Below, piece after piece: positions 41,753 to 56,200 of a stretch of DNA of 64,000 bases. Below the pieces are notes generated by a model. It had not been told where the DNA came from, did not search any database, and worked only from the letters and a program-made list of their open reading frames with translations. The stretch lies in contig NC_133027.1 of the NCBI RefSeq assembly GCF_048771995.1, forward strand, positions 56,667,501 to 56,731,500. Reading direction: 5' to 3'. Source of the DNA: Taeniopygia guttata. Taxonomy: Eukaryota > Chordata > Aves > Passeriformes > Estrildidae. Each line of letters opens with the position of its first letter. The first letter of the stretch is position 1. The position numbers and the translations under genes were made by a program.

Positions 41753-43406
41753 TAATGAACATCCCTGACTGGCCACAAATGTATGTCCACAAATGCGAGG
41801 AGCTGCCAGGGCAGGTTGTCTGAATTCTTGACAGTCTCATAATTTACTTTTCTTCTGAGCTGGGCATGCATGGAGATTTCTTTCAAATATATTGAACCTA
41901 GCTTAGCAAAGAGAAAGCAGGGAATGCCTTGGGTTGTCACTGATGGGTGACAGTAGCTGGGTAGCATCAACTGCATGAAGGACAAGCTCCAGTTGCCTAT
42001 AAATGGACAGGGTGGAAATAAGGTTAATTTGCAAGACAGCAAGAGATTTTCAGGGCAAAGTCTAGGAAATTAGATTGAGCTGGGCAGACATATTTCCTTT
42101 AGGTTAATCTTGGATTTTCTTTGTTTTAGTGAAGCAGATTTCATCTCAGTGTCTTCTCAGGCCTAAACCCCTATATCTTTCATTCTTTCCTCATGTACAA
42201 ATACAAATTCAAAGCTTTGTTTTCAGAAAAAAAAATAGGAATGAGAAAGTTTTCCTGTAAGGTTTAGGTTTTGTATTTTTCACCGTTGTTTGTATTCTGT
42301 AACTCCATGAGATGTCAGTAGTAACATGTTTCAAGATAGTACAAATACCATCATAACTTGTTGGAATATTTCACACTCTGTTTTTATAATAGAAAGACCC
42401 TGCTTTTTACAGGGACAGGCATGAAAGCATAAAACCACAAATGAAATTTAAAATGAAATCTCAATTTTCTGAACAACATTACCCGTTTTTCAAGACAAAT
42501 GCCAGAAAAGCAGAGCATTTTTACAAAATTGTTGTTATTAAATTCAGAAACCAATTGGTTGAAAGAAGAGAACTTTAAAATCTTTGTGCAAACTTCATTT
42601 TGCTGTCCTCAACAACTTTCACAAAGAGACTAAAAGCAAGAAAAACCAGGCATGACATTACCCCTTGACCCCTTCCCCTATCTCTCGGTGCTGTTCCTCT
42701 CTGGCGGAAATTGGGTGGTAGAGATTCCTGAGAGAGCTAGAAGTAGCAGGTGAGAGGGTTAAATAAGCTCCTTAAACTATTTCCATCCTGCCAATGCTCT
42801 GTCTTAAAATCCCTGAATTACTCACCAGCACAACTGTTTATTTCATTATTAAAATTAGGCTACAGGGCTCTCCCTTCTCCCACCCATGCATGATATTCAC
42901 GGAAGGAGAACTACTCCCACATGATTACAAGGTCTACTATTAAGTGTGAACTTCATATTTAATTGTAATTGTTAGAAAAATATAATTTAACAGTGAAGTA
43001 TGCTGAATTTGTAACAAAGTACCCCTTTTATTTGAGCAGGAATATGGATGCTGCCCAAATGTGTCCGCATGGTTCCAATTAAGTTGAGGAATGTTTAATG
43101 TAAAACTCAACTTGATGAAAATAACTAAAGTTTCTGACAAACCAATAAATTTGAGTCTAGAAAGCTCTGCATATACAGTACAGTCAGGGAGGGGCAACAC
43201 CCACTGGGTCATCAATTTTGGTGCAGTCTTCCTGTTTGTTTATGCTAAAATAATACAATGTAGTTAATTCAATTTCTTCCCAACTGTAAACATAGAGAGG
43301 AATACTAGATGGGGATCTAGCTGAGGATGGAGGGGGGCCTGGGCCAATTCATTAGCCTCTGTGCAATTTCCAGGCTAAAATGCTAAGAAATTTAAACCCA
43401 GCATTG
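41753..43406. other. Intergenic
   Basis: AT-rich sequence up to the pyrimidine tract. No feature recognised. Confidence 0.6.
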
Positions 43407-43600
43407 CCTTCTTTCTTTCCCTTCTTTCCCTTCTTTCCCTTCTTTTCCTTTTTTCCCTTTTTCCCTTTTCCCCTTTTTCCCTTCTTCCTCTTCCTCTTCC
43501 TCTTCCTCTTCCTCTTCCTCTTCCTCTTCCTCTTCTTCTTTCTTCTTCTCCTCCTCCTTGTTCCTCTTTCTTTTCCTCTTCTTCCTCTTCCTTTTTTTTT
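43407..43600. repeat. Polypyrimidine microsatellite (CTTCCT)n with flanking CT-rich units
   Basis: The plus strand is pure C/T from 43407 to 43559 (153 bases), then after one G continues to 43600. The core around 43484-43533 has a 6-base period (CTTCCT); the 5' part is made of CCCTTCTTT-like units. Open frames here encode only Phe/Leu or Lys/Arg runs and are not genes. Confidence 0.97.
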
Positions 43601-46600
43601 GGTGGCTAGCACAGCAAGAGTTCAGAAAATGGAAGTGTTTGTTAATAGAGACCTGGACACATGGTTACCTGTAGGAGATACTAAGGATGCTGAGTATGCT
43701 GCAGGGACATTTTCAGCAGATCTCTCAGTGAGTTCTATTCTTCTCAGCCCTCTACTGGCAGGTCCCACCTCAAGGTTTTGTTGAAGCTCGTGGTAATGTT
43801 GGGATCACAGTTTCATCTTGGACACACCTACATAAAACCAGATGAGCTCAAAGTGTGACCTTCTACTTAATATAGGTTTAGGGTTGGGTTGGTGTTTTGG
43901 TTTTTTTTCAGTAGAATTTCTGAATTATAAAAATAAAGCTGTTGTGGTTAATGAGCTTGCATACATATGGGAGGAAATTGATGGATGACTGTTTTATCAA
44001 TGTTGATATTGTGAATAAAACATGCAGTTCTTGGGAGTCCTGCCTTCTAAAAGGGAAGAGCTTTGGGCTATAAAAGCATCCAAAAGAGAACTGGAGAGAG
44101 ATGACCCCAGAGAACTGGAGTCAAGAGATGATGTTTAAACCTCTGCAATGAATGCTGCTGTGTGTGATAAACAAAATAATCATCAGTTTTTTAGCTATCC
44201 CATATAAATCTTCCTCAAGAACCAGGGAAGATAATTTAGCTGGGGTGAGTTCAAAAAGAAGGGAATAGATAAGAAAAGTTTAGCTTTTCTCTGCTGCTGT
44301 TACCAGGCTGTACCTCACTTTTCTCCACAGGTGCATCTGCAGACAGCCCAGTTCAGGTTTTTAGAGGTGGCTGCATTCCCAAGGGGTTTCACCAGTGACT
44401 AGAACACGGTCTGTAGAAGGGATCAACTCTGGACTACCCTGTGTGACCCCATTGTGCCCAAACAGTGCAAGGGGAGAACATGCTGGGAAACCACCTGCGC
44501 TGGTGGGGGTTTCCTCATCATCCTCTGAACCACCAGTTTCTGTTCTGCCTAATACTCCATTTCTCATTGCAAAATTCATCTTACATACTCATTTCCGCCC
44601 TCACATTCTTTCTACTGAAACTCTGACCTCTTCAGCAGAGTTTGCCATGCCTACCAGGATAATGCCTATTCCATGTTTTATGACAGGCCGTGGCATGTTC
44701 CTCTAAAATGAATTAAAAAATATCTCAATTAACATTATTGCTCTCTTATTCTGCTCAGTGTTTGTGTGCAGACTACCTCTCTGAATTCATCTGGCATATT
44801 TTCTTATTCAGGTGTATTCCTGAAGGATCTTATGCAAGGGGAGTTCTGTTTCTCCAACCCTTTCCTCCTCCCCACCAACTTTGTAAGACAAAAGAAAATC
44901 TGGCTAATTCATTTTCACTTTCCTCTCTACCTACTAAGAGATCTGTTTACATTTTAAATGGGGTGGGCCAAGTTGCTCTTGCCCTCCCAAGGCCAAAATA
45001 AGAACAGACTTTAAAAGAAGACTTTGTAAGTACCTGTGTTTGCTAGAAATATTTAGCTTCTGACTCTTGTGACCAAAGCAAATTGTTCATTTGAGCAGAA
45101 TACAATGGACTTTTATTTCCCATTATGGGAAATACAATCTCTGAGATCCTGAAAGCATCATTTGGTAGCTGAGGCTTGAGGGTCAGTTCAAAGTTATTGC
45201 TAGCTGTCTCCTGCTCCTGCTTTCCCTTTTCTGCCTGGTCTTCTGATGAGAGTCTGCTTCATTCAGCATTTAAGTAACCTTTTAAAGACTAAGAAAGTTA
45301 TTTTTGCCAATTTTTCTCCTAACTTCACAAAGTCAGAATGCTCCCTCTAAGGTAATTTTGAAATACAGTGACAGAAATATGGGCTAAATAATCAGAGGAG
45401 ACTCAGAGGATATAATATGTATTTAAAACTATCAAGATATATTGTTCTATTTTCCCAGAAGTGTAATAATGAATAACCATAAACCTGGCATGCTTATATT
45501 AATCTCTATAGGATATTACAGTTTGCACTCAAGACCTGAAGTATTTTTTCTGTGACAGCATTAGTTGGTTTGCATCTTTTCCAATTTTTCTATGCTAGAC
45601 AGGTCTATGCATAAGCCATGTGCTATTTTCTTATTTTATGAAGACAATAACTAGATGATAATGCAAACAGAGAAAAAGCCGCATTTTTATTTTCTCCTGC
45701 TCAAATACTATCAACAAATTTGATTTGCATAAGATATTTCTACGCTTTGGAAGAAAATTTTTGTTGGTATGGCAGAACTTTAAATTGGTACTCATGGAAT
45801 ACATTGATATTTTTGTCAGCCTTTATCTCAGAATATAAATTTCCTCATGACACTGGGCAAAGAGGAGTTTGGTAACAAGGACCAACACTTCAACATCTGT
45901 GCTTAGACCCACCTATAAAGATATGGAAGGGGAATGGGCGTGTTTGGGACTTGTGGGTCTTTAATTTGTGGGACAGGGACTTTAACTCCCTGTGGGTGTC
46001 CTTCATTGTGGGTACTTGATTCAGGTTTTGACATTATCATTTATGTGTCTGTGACAAGCAGGCGGTGTTTTGTTCTATTCAGGGTTTCCAAACGTCTGGA
46101 ATATTGGAGCAGGAGAAACCATATCTTCCTAGAACTTATTTTTATGGAATGTATTATGAAAAGGGATACTTAGGAAATGACAAGTCGCCAGTATGCTTAT
46201 TAAAATGACCTTAAGGTCAAATTCTGCCACTGTTAATCAGAAGAGTTGTACCTTACTTCTTGAGGTTTCCTATTAGATTCTGTGGGATTACTTGAGGAAT
46301 TCAGGTACTACCTGATGGGACCAAAGGGGCAGAGAGGCTGGCTCCTAATAAGTTAGCAGCTGTAATGCAGCATGTCTTCATTTTTACCTTCTATTTTACC
46401 TAGCTAAAAAATATTTAAAATGCAAGTTATTTCCTTTTGAAAATCCCTACCTCACAGAGATGAAATTTTATGCAGTAATTATTTATATATTTTAATAAAT
46501 ATTTAAATAGATTTAATTTTGTAATGTGAAGTCATCTTTGTTGAAAATGTACTTCTAGATTAGAAGCTCTCCAGTTTTTTATTTTCAAAAAACTGCAATA

Positions 46601-47590
46601 GAAAGAAAATAATTTTGTCGTGATGTCTCCTTGAAATCCTGCAAGTTTCACAAAGATGTTTTCCAGGGTCTATTTGTGTTTCTTTTTAATTTGAATTTTA
46701 TCAGGCCAAATAGCTTGATTTTAGAAGAACTGAGCAGTACTTCATGGTCTCTCTGAACTGGCAATTAGTGAACAGTGACCTGATTCAATATTGCAATAGC
46801 TGCATGAAACAGAATGGAGCCATATTGTGGTTTGGGAATGGTACTCCCCAGTTTAGTGCTCCCACTGATTGGCCCCAAACCATGTGCCCCCTCCTTCCCC
46901 TGCAGCACGATGAAGTATTGGAGGTACAAAACCTGAAGATCACTGGCTGAAATAAGAACAATTTAGTGGAAACAGCAATGAGATAAGAAAGCAAACAGTG
47001 AGAGCAACAATACTAATGACAGAGGGTACAAGAAAAAGAAGAATGATTCACACAGGAAACTCTCAACACTACCTGTCTGCTCCCTCCACTGTGCTATGTC
47101 AGCTTGGAAGAGAGCCCTTCCCCCACCCCCAAAAAGTGATGTGAAATAGTAAAGAATGACTTCTGAGTCCCAGCCATGTACCCTCCTCCCTACTGCATAA
47201 AATGACCCCTGTTCTGGCACAAACCTGGACAGGTTTCTATACATTTCTGAACATAAATGGGAAACTCATCTATGGAGAAATATTTGTACTTCTGCAAAAT
47301 AAAGTGATGAGAACTTATTTACACACTTTTATACACCGGGAAAAAAGAATGCCAGAATTAATTTTTTCTTGTCCTTGCTGGATAAGAAAACAAATCTGGC
47401 TAAGGTTTCACTCTAATAAATAGGTTCTTTTCAGCCAGACACAAACGTCTTCTTTGGGCATTTGCAAGAACATTCTTAGCTTTGAGTGTTAGTTCAGGTT
47501 GTTGGACTTGAACTCAAGGACTTGAGCACTGCAAGAAGGTACTTTACTAGTAAAAGCTTTCATTTTTCAAAGTAATAAAGGGTTGTTGTT
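43601..47590. other. Intergenic
   Basis: No gene or repeat family recognised. Open frames in 43.6-45.0 kb are short and without domains. Confidence 0.6.
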
Positions 47591-47601
47591 TGTGGGGCTT
47601 T

Positions 47602-47640
47602 GGGGGGGGGGGGATTGTTGTGTTTTTTTTTTTTTTTTCT
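47602..47640. repeat. G12 run followed by T-run
   Basis: Twelve G at 47602-47613, a short ATTGTTGTG linker and about 16 T. Simple sequence; the length may be unstable or mis-sequenced. Confidence 0.85.
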
Positions 47641-50600
47641 TGTTTTCTTTTTAAAAAGCCAGCAAATTTAAAAATGCTCGGATACAAGGAAAATCTGTGA
47701 TATGCAGCTTGCAGTGCAGATGTGTAGCCCTTTGAGAGTATTTCAAAGCCTGGAAAGGATTTATGCCCTGTGCTAGTCCTGTGCTCCCAGGCAAACTTAA
47801 TGCTATCTAGTCTAATGGTGGAATTGTTCACATGAAACACCAAAACTAGATTTTAAAAAGAACTTAATAATGACTTGACTGCATTGCAGTGTGGACTATG
47901 CAAATGTAATTCAGAGGAATCAAGTGTCAGTATTCAAGTCAGAAAATACATGATTCAATGTATTTTCCTGTGTCCTGTTTTCTGTGATCTGTTGTGATTG
48001 TCGTTATTACGATGTTTCTTTTTAACTTCTCTCTGATGAAAGCAGTCATGATTATAGAAAAGAAAATTTAGAACTTAAAATAAATGTAGGTCTGAATGAT
48101 GTCATAAGAAAAGACAGGCCTTTTGCTCCTTTCCTTGGGCCAAACTGTGCCTTAAGAGTATGAATGAAAATGTTAGTGATTTTTGTAAGTAAAAAATTAT
48201 TTGTTATTGTGTATGTAGAAAGTTTTGTCCAATGAAAGTTGAACATAGTACTGAAGACAATATTATTTCCCTAGAAAATAATTTTTTACAGTAATATCTC
48301 AGCCTTTTGAGATGAACTTTTTCTCCAGTTTTAACTCTTAGTGTTTCACGTTCTAATCCACTGATATAATGTTGTGTATCTTTTATGTAATTTCTTTCTA
48401 CTGCACTCATGGCAGATCTTTCAAATGCTTATAATTTATGTTTTCCTCTGAAATATCCAATATTTGAGTTATACAGATTTTGTTTTTTACGTTCCTTGGC
48501 TAAACAATACTCCACCTGCAGACTTGACTTTCCAATCTTAAGAGAGCACCTGGAGGCCGTGGTCACAGGTTGTGGTCCTGAAGCACTGGTGCGATGCCAG
48601 CATTAACCAAGGTCTGTGGAGACTTTGCAGACAGAGCACAAAATGGTGAGACAGGCATTAATGGAGGGAATATCACAAGAGCAGGACAAATACTGATCAG
48701 CTCTCAGGGCTTAAAAACTGAGGGCTTAGGAAAGGCACCTCCTTCATCAAGTGTTGATCAGCAGTTTTCTGGGGTGTGCTTTCCTTCACTTGGTCTTCTG
48801 TGATGGGCTTCTGAACAAGGGTCCTAAGAATGATTGCTTTGAACCAATAGTAAAAAGCTTTTCCTGGTGTAAGGGGTTAAGTCTCAAGATACTCCCCAGA
48901 ATGGAGATATCCCTTACCTTCCATTTTGTATAAGTGTTTATAATCTCTTTTTCCTTAGGCAGACTGCCCCTGGATTTCTTTTTTAATAATTTGTGTTGCC
49001 TGGAAGCAAGAGGAGTCTGTTATATTTAAATTTATTTACATTATTTGCATTATACTTGTGACTATTATACTTCTTAATTTTTAAAATGTCGTAAACATTT
49101 CCAGTGCTGAGGGCACATGAGCGCATAAGCCTACACTAGCCTATTGTCCTGGTGAGACATAGTCACAGTTTGGGACTGCCTTCTGCTCCCTATTCCCTTG
49201 TACCTCTTGGTGGCTCACTAACACTCTCATTTGCTTTTTCAATTACCCCCATAATGCTTCACCCCCATATTCACCCCTTTTGCTATAAAATCAGCCTGAG
49301 TGCTTGTGCTTGTGCTGTGTCTCCAAGGACCCCTCAGAATTGTGTTCAGAGTTACAATTGCATTGGAAAAAATAACCTCTTTTTAAAATACAGGAGAAAA
49401 TTATTTATTTTGCTTTTTCAGCACTTTTTTTTTCATATTCTAAGCTCCACAATCTCAATTTACATTATGTTTGCTTTTATGCTTATTATGATTATTTTTT
49501 TTACTGCTAGCCAAATTAGGTCAACATCTTTGGCTTTATCACTTTTCTGCACTTTATAGTGTGTATTGCTTCTTGTATCTCTGTCTTGGACTTGTTACTT
49601 GTGACTGTTTCAGTGTTTTTCCTCTTCTCTTCACTATGGAGTCAAAAATGCATTTGCAGCCTTGTTGTTGTCATCCTTGGTTGTACAACAGTGTCTTGAG
49701 CCTTTTTCTTATAATATGATAAATTATTTATAAAAAGCACTTCCAGGTTTTATGGTCTAATCTTTTCCTCACAGTTTTTCTTATAGTGTTCCTTACTTGT
49801 GAAAACTATTTTTTTCTGATTGATAAACCCTATTTGTGAAATGTAAACTTATTTTGAAACAACTTCTTGTTTTTTTAGTTTGGTAACCAATTTATTCACC
49901 AGAACAGAACTTAAAATTGAGGTTTACACTATTGCTGAACTTTATGGCTGTAGAAAAACTTTAAAATTACCCTACTGCTCCACAGAAAAATTATCTTACA
50001 TGAGAAAGAAAGAAAAACTTTGCACTTTGGGATTCCAGAACAATTTAGGTAGATACTGATTTTCCTTTTAAGGTCTGTTAGCAGGTGCAATGGTTCTTTC
50101 TCCTCACCAACCAAGAAAGTGATGCTTCTGGAGGGAATTCAAACCCTTCATTCATTGACATTTAACAGGCTTGGTGTGGGTTTGGGTAAGTCCATATTTC
50201 AAGGAATGTGTATGAAGTTTGATGAGCACATCATCTGTCACTGAAATCCATTGTTTTGCTCACATTTCTTCTACCCCTTGCTGAAAGAATGAAGACAAGG
50301 GTGATTTTATGCTCATGTCAAATCCCAACTGCAGATATTGTGCCCTTGGCTTTTACTCTCCTAACATTTGATACCAATTAAATATGGGGGTTTTTTTAGG
50401 ACATGATTAGCTGTACAGTATTAAACAATATGGCACTGTGATGATTATAAATTTAATAAAGTAGGAACAGAAGAGGTTATGAATTTGTTTTTCTGTCTGG
50501 TAACTGGGTGCTTAAGCTCAAATTCAGGAAAGAATTTCTATGGAAAAGCAAGCTTACAGCATGCTTAATGTCAGTCACAGGTCTGCACCACATTAAGGCA

Positions 50601-52322
50601 CATTTCAAAGAAAAAATTACACATGGCCATAGGTGTTTTTAAAAATGGGGACTTCAACCATAAGTATGAGAGGGGGATTTTGTAAGAAATTGGGAAAAGA
50701 TCAGTGTGCTGATGTAGAAGTGTACCCAGGATATGTCTTTGGCGAAGGGCAATTCCCTTGTTTTCCTAGGATTTTCGCTATGCAGTCCCATAGATACCAC
50801 TCAGGCAGCACCATCATGAGAAAGTCAAGTAGGAATGTGGCAAGCAAAAGAGAAGAAACATAAAGCAAAAATTTTTCTTACCACTCAGCTTTTCAAGGGG
50901 TACACTTGACAGAAAGGAACAGAGATTTTCTGCTAACTGAGCAGTCAAGTTAGAGATGAAGTCTGTGATACCTACCTTGTTTTCTAACAAGTGTTTTCAC
51001 TTTTTTTCTTAATTTGAGTTGCCATTGAGAACATTTTGATTAGTTTGTCATCAAACTCATTTACAGTATTCTATGTCTGTAGTTAATTTATGAGTAGTTC
51101 TTGGCACATTTCAAACAGATGTAATGGCTGTGCAATGCATATGGTGTATTTCTCTTTCCTGACTGAATGAGAGAAATGAGATTTCCACTGCAAATATTTT
51201 TTGTAGGGCTTCAAAATTTGCTTTTCCTGAGTATCTAAAAATATTTTTAATACTATTTCCATGAGCATTCCTGTTTCTGTGAACACAAAGTCAACATGGT
51301 TGAAATGAAGAGTTTAAAATTTTAAAGGAAAAATAAAGCACTTCTTTTTTAGTGCAATCATCCAGCTTGACCTGAAAGTCACTTTAATCCTAGTTCTAAG
51401 GTTTCATAGGGAAGTACACAGCCACAGGCACGTTCACACATTACTTGTGTTCATGGAAGCATTAAGTGAATTTCCAAAGTCCTGTCTCAGCACATGCTAC
51501 ATGCAGTGGGAAAAATTCTTTAAAAGTCTCTCTCACTGTTGGATTACTGGTCCTTGTGGCTTCATGTCAAAACTCATGCAGGAAAAGGGAGTATCTAAAT
51601 TTCAGGTGGATAAGCAGCAGCACTAATGCTGTGTGGCAAGAATAATTTCGTCAGACTAGAGGAAACAAAGCAATGTTGGGGCTGACTACAAAATTGCAGT
51701 TTTTCAAGTTGTGGGAAGAAGAACTATATAGCAGTTGTCAAATTTCTGAAAGCAGAAACACCTTTCCTATACCATAAATAACACTACCAGCAAGAGATAG
51801 TCCTTAAACATTTCTGAATGGCATAAAAACAGGGCCAACAACTTCACCTTTGGCCTCAGGAATCTCTTAAAAATATGTAGGAAAACAGCATCCTACAGCT
51901 CTTTCATGAAAGATAGTTTTTCTAAAATGCCTCTGACACAGATACCCCCCCCCCACCCCAGCTAAACCCAAACTGCCCCTGCAGCAGAACAGGGGGATTA
52001 TGCTGGATGGAGAGCAGATTAGATCAACTCTCTGTCATGCTCCTGTCAGTCACTGTGCGTCCTGAAACCGAAGGAAACCTGCAGCAGGTGATTCCAGCAT
52101 TTCATTGACCTAAACCAGCACCTCCCCGGCTGCTTGCTCGCAGTGGTCAAGATTGCCTTTCTCTTGGGCCAGTTTATTTGGATCTTGGCATCCGTGTGGC
52201 TCTGTAAGTGATGAACTAGACTAAAAGAATCTAAAGTGCAGGCTCAGCTTGGCTACGTTTCTAGGGATTTTACAACTGAATTTTTTGTTTTACTTGTGCA
52301 ACATTTCCAAGAAATATTTTAC

Positions 52323-52326
<4 letters not shown>
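47641..52326. other. Intergenic
   Basis: AT-rich sequence with a C-run near 51945. No gene or repeat family recognised. Confidence 0.6.

Positions 52327-52361
<35 letters not shown>
52327..52361. repeat. (TA)n microsatellite
   Basis: About 17 uninterrupted TA units. Confidence 0.97.
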
Positions 52362-52364
<3 letters not shown>

Positions 52365-53223
52365 GCATAGCTGTCTGTCAATTTTCATGGCAAAAATGTA
52401 TTTGGAAACTGTAGAATAATAATAGTAGAGTTGTTTTTAAAGGAATCACCCTACACCATTCTAGGCCAAACTCCTTTATTAAAGTTTTATGAAAATCCTC
52501 ACTGTTTTTTACATTCCAGTTGAGTCTATTAGCTTTTCAGGTTTTGATGATCTAGCAGGTATAAGCACTTCTCACATTAAATGCAGTGTTGACAAAGGAT
52601 ATTCACTAGCAAAGGTTTCATTAACTGGGGATTATACTGAAACCTTTTCCCAGAATTGCCAATAAATGGAACCCTAATCAAAAAATTTGGCTTTGAATTC
52701 AAGTGCAACTAATATAATTTTGTGTTTCATTTAAAACTACCTGTGGTTATTTTCTCATTTTTTGCAATATTCAGCATTATGCCATCTGAACTCTCAAATA
52801 GCATTGTTCCTATGGTGAAAAAGCAAACTTAAATCTCATGTATGAATGAAGCTTGAGTTTAACTTCTGCTTCCAATGAGTACTGTGGAAAAAGAGCCCAT
52901 TCCTGCAAAGATGGAGAATTAACAAGTTCCCTCAAATGATGGTGTAGGTATTGGATACACTTCTCAGCCAGGGCTTGTTCCTGGAGTGAAGGTCCTGAGT
53001 TGGCACATCTGCAGTGTGCCAGCACAGCTCAGGGGTGAGGAGGTGCCTTCCCTGTGCTGGTCAGAATTTATGGTGGGTCAGAGCCCCAGGGGTGCCTTTG
53101 GTGCCTGGGGGTTTTCAGTTCCCCCCAGCACTCAGACATGCTGGCCCAGGACAATCCAGCACCATGGCAGGCAATAGGAGTTTTGCCATTGACTTAAGCA
53201 GTTTGGCAGTCTTGTTGACTCAG
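52362..53223. other. Intergenic
   Basis: No feature recognised. Confidence 0.6.
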
Positions 53224-53280
53224 TATAAAATAATGAAATATAATAAATGAAATATAATAAATAAAATATAATAAAATAAA
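53224..53280. repeat. AT-rich minisatellite
   Basis: Three to four copies of a unit like AAATATAATAAATG, diverging at the right end into AATAAA-type repeats. Confidence 0.85.
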
Positions 53281-56200
53281 CCCTCTCCTGGGTTTGTCTT
53301 CCAGAACTGAAGATATCTGGCAAAATCTCCTATTTCGTTCTCTCCAGGTATGTGAAGAGACTACAGCATCTGCTGGTTTCATCAATCAAGAATATCTGCA
53401 AATTTACAGACCCTTTAGATGGGTGCTGGAGGCTTTCTAAGTTTGCTCATGCACTACAGTGACCTGTTTCGCTCGCTTTCTAGGAAGAAAATGTTCTAGT
53501 GACTGATTAGGGGATTGAAGGGAGGCATTTGGGGCCCTGTCACAGTGCTGCAGACCCTGGTGCCTGCCCAAGGTGGAGAACCATGTTCTGGAAAGGCAAT
53601 AAGAGCATGATCTAACTCTCCAAAACTCAGTGGGAATCTCTCCAAGGATCTAATAGGTTTAGAGTTTACAACATAGTCTTTTAAGATGAAGTTTTTGAAA
53701 CTACCTGAGGGAGCTGAGTATAGTTTTCTACTCAAATTAATGGAAACTGGATATTTAAATTCTTTAGATGTCTTTGAAAGCCTTAACTCTAAGTAGCATA
53801 TAAAGATCTACTATAACTTCTATTGCACCTAATTTACAATTTACAGTTAAGATGATGTGAACTCTAGAATTTGTTTCAAAATGCAGTTCATTTATTTACA
53901 GCTCCCTAAGCTAAGCCACTGTTTAGTGTTCTATGAGAAGAAACCAAATACTTTGTAGTAGTCACAATTAGTGTTTAATCCAAGTTAAGAAGAATATCAT
54001 ATCTCATGAGGAGAGCTGAGACAGAATCATAAATCTGAAGTTGTTTCAGTTTTGTTTTTGAAAGAGTTTGAACTCATATCACCCCAACCTCCTTAATGGT
54101 TTTACATAAACAATGAAGTGCCTCAAGAAAATCACCAGTGGCTCTTCTGTCAACAGAGTGCTTCATTTTCTCTCCCAGATTAGAGTGGTCTGGAGCTATC
54201 AGCAGCTGATCTGACAGAGTAAATCTGAAACAAATTGCTGCTGCTATAATCTTTCCTTAACATGAGGTACTGCAGAGGAGAGAAACCAAGTATTGTTGCA
54301 TGACTAAACTGGCTTGGCTGGTGATTCATTATAGTGTTTTGAAAAATATTAGGATCTCTGCAATTTCTATCTTATCAATCTATCTATCTCTCTAAAAATT
54401 TCGTTGGGGTATATTTATTCACCCCCAGAATAATGTAAGAGAAACCATCTCTCAGTGCCTTCCAATTTTAAGGTTGACCCACAGGTGTAAAATGAAATAA
54501 TCTGAAGAATATGTTTCTGTTTAGGTTTGAGAAATGTGACAAATTTTGTGGGGTTTGTTGGTTGGTTGGGCTTTATTCTTAGGGCTACTACTTTGATAGA
54601 GCTTAAAATGCTGTTGGAAAATGTTGTTAGTCATATTGCAGCTTAGTAGCACGGTAAAGGTGATACTCAGATGCTTGAAGTCCTATAGCAGAGGTGACTG
54701 GCAGAGAATTGCTCATTTCCTTGGTACTGGTGGAGATTCTCAGTTTGGTAAACAGGCAGGAGCTCTACTTTACTCCTAGACTTCACTGGAGTTTTGTGGT
54801 TCAGATGCCGTGGCTGTTTATTGCCATATCTGGGACTGGATGCTGAAGATTGATTTGTTCCAGCTCAGGAAATCCCCAAACACTGCTGGGTTTCATTTTT
54901 CTTTTCTTAAGGAAAGAGCATTGTTTCTCTCAGTTTGAAGAAAACCTCACTTTATTCTAAATTTAAGCTGCTGAGGGAAGTGCCACCAAGGAAGCTCCCA
55001 GCACCCCAAGGCAGCACTATGATCTGGCTGGGGGCAGAAGGAGTGGTGGATTTCTGGTATTATCCTTGAGGGTGCTTTTCTCCTCATCTTAGTATTGTCG
55101 TCTTTGTGTGCACACTTACTTCTGTGCCTGACAAGCTAGTTGAATTGGTTTGGATTTTTTCATTCTTTTGGAGGAAATGCCACCAGTGGGAAAGAGGGTT
55201 ACCCTCTTATATTCTTGTGTAATATCAGAAGAAACTGTGTGAATTTGATTGAAGTTTTTCTACTAGCAAAACAAAAGACTTGAAATATTTTAAAGCCTCA
55301 TTGCATCAAAGGATAAAAATTAAAATATTCTTACAGGAAATCAGGTTGTTGAAAAAGTCAGGTCCAGTTCAGATGCAAGTAAGTTTTATATTAAAACTTG
55401 AGCAGCCAGCCAGTATAATATTTCCTGAAGTTTCACCCATCATGCTACTTGTTTCTGCAGGGAGAGAAACATAACCTCCCTTGCTATGTCTCAGGAAAAG
55501 TAAATAGTATTGTTAAGAAGCTTGTCATATCACAAGTTCCTAATTAGAGAGGCTTGGGAAGCTGGCAAGTTTGCAGACTTCATTAAACATGTTGCAATGC
55601 CCGAAGGAAGAAAAATGTTGAGGGAAATCTGAAAATTACATAGATGCAGACTGTCCTGCATCCTTGGACCACTGGAATATTGTAGAATGGTATCTCAAGG
55701 TGGGCAGAGAAAGTAGCACACAGCTGCATGGACCGAGACCCAGAGCTGTCAGGAGTGTGGTTGAAGGAGCTGCAGCATGGTGCTCTTGGATTTCTCTCCT
55801 GCTTGCAGAAGGTCATGAAAAGCAGAATTGTTTCTCAGTAGATAAACCTGGTAGATCTGGCAAAATGAAGTGGTGGTGTGTGGTGAGAGCAGCCTCATTG
55901 CACAGTGTGTGGGGCTGGGGCTCCACCAGGAGAGGCCACTCAAGGGCTTTTGTCCCCTCTGCTGTGTGTGGATCATATCTGCCTCTGCTCCTGGCTTGAG
56001 GGCATCATCTGGTCGCTGGGACGTAATGACAGCAAAGACAAGGAGAATCCCCTCCATCCTAGCCCTCAGTTGGCAGAGGAGTACGTGTAAACATGAATTT
56101 CCATTCACCTTGACAAATTCTCCAAATTCGAAACCCCAATGGCATTTTGCTTGGGATTTCTTTTAATTGCTCCCATTGAAGCTGTTGTGTTTGTAATGCA

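Noticed and set aside
43352..43784. 86- and 134-codon open frames
   Set aside because: They read Lys/Arg or Phe/Leu runs out of the pyrimidine repeat.
55664..56166. Overlapping 98-119-codon open frames on both strands
   Set aside because: Mutually overlapping, without domain, codon-use or splice evidence.
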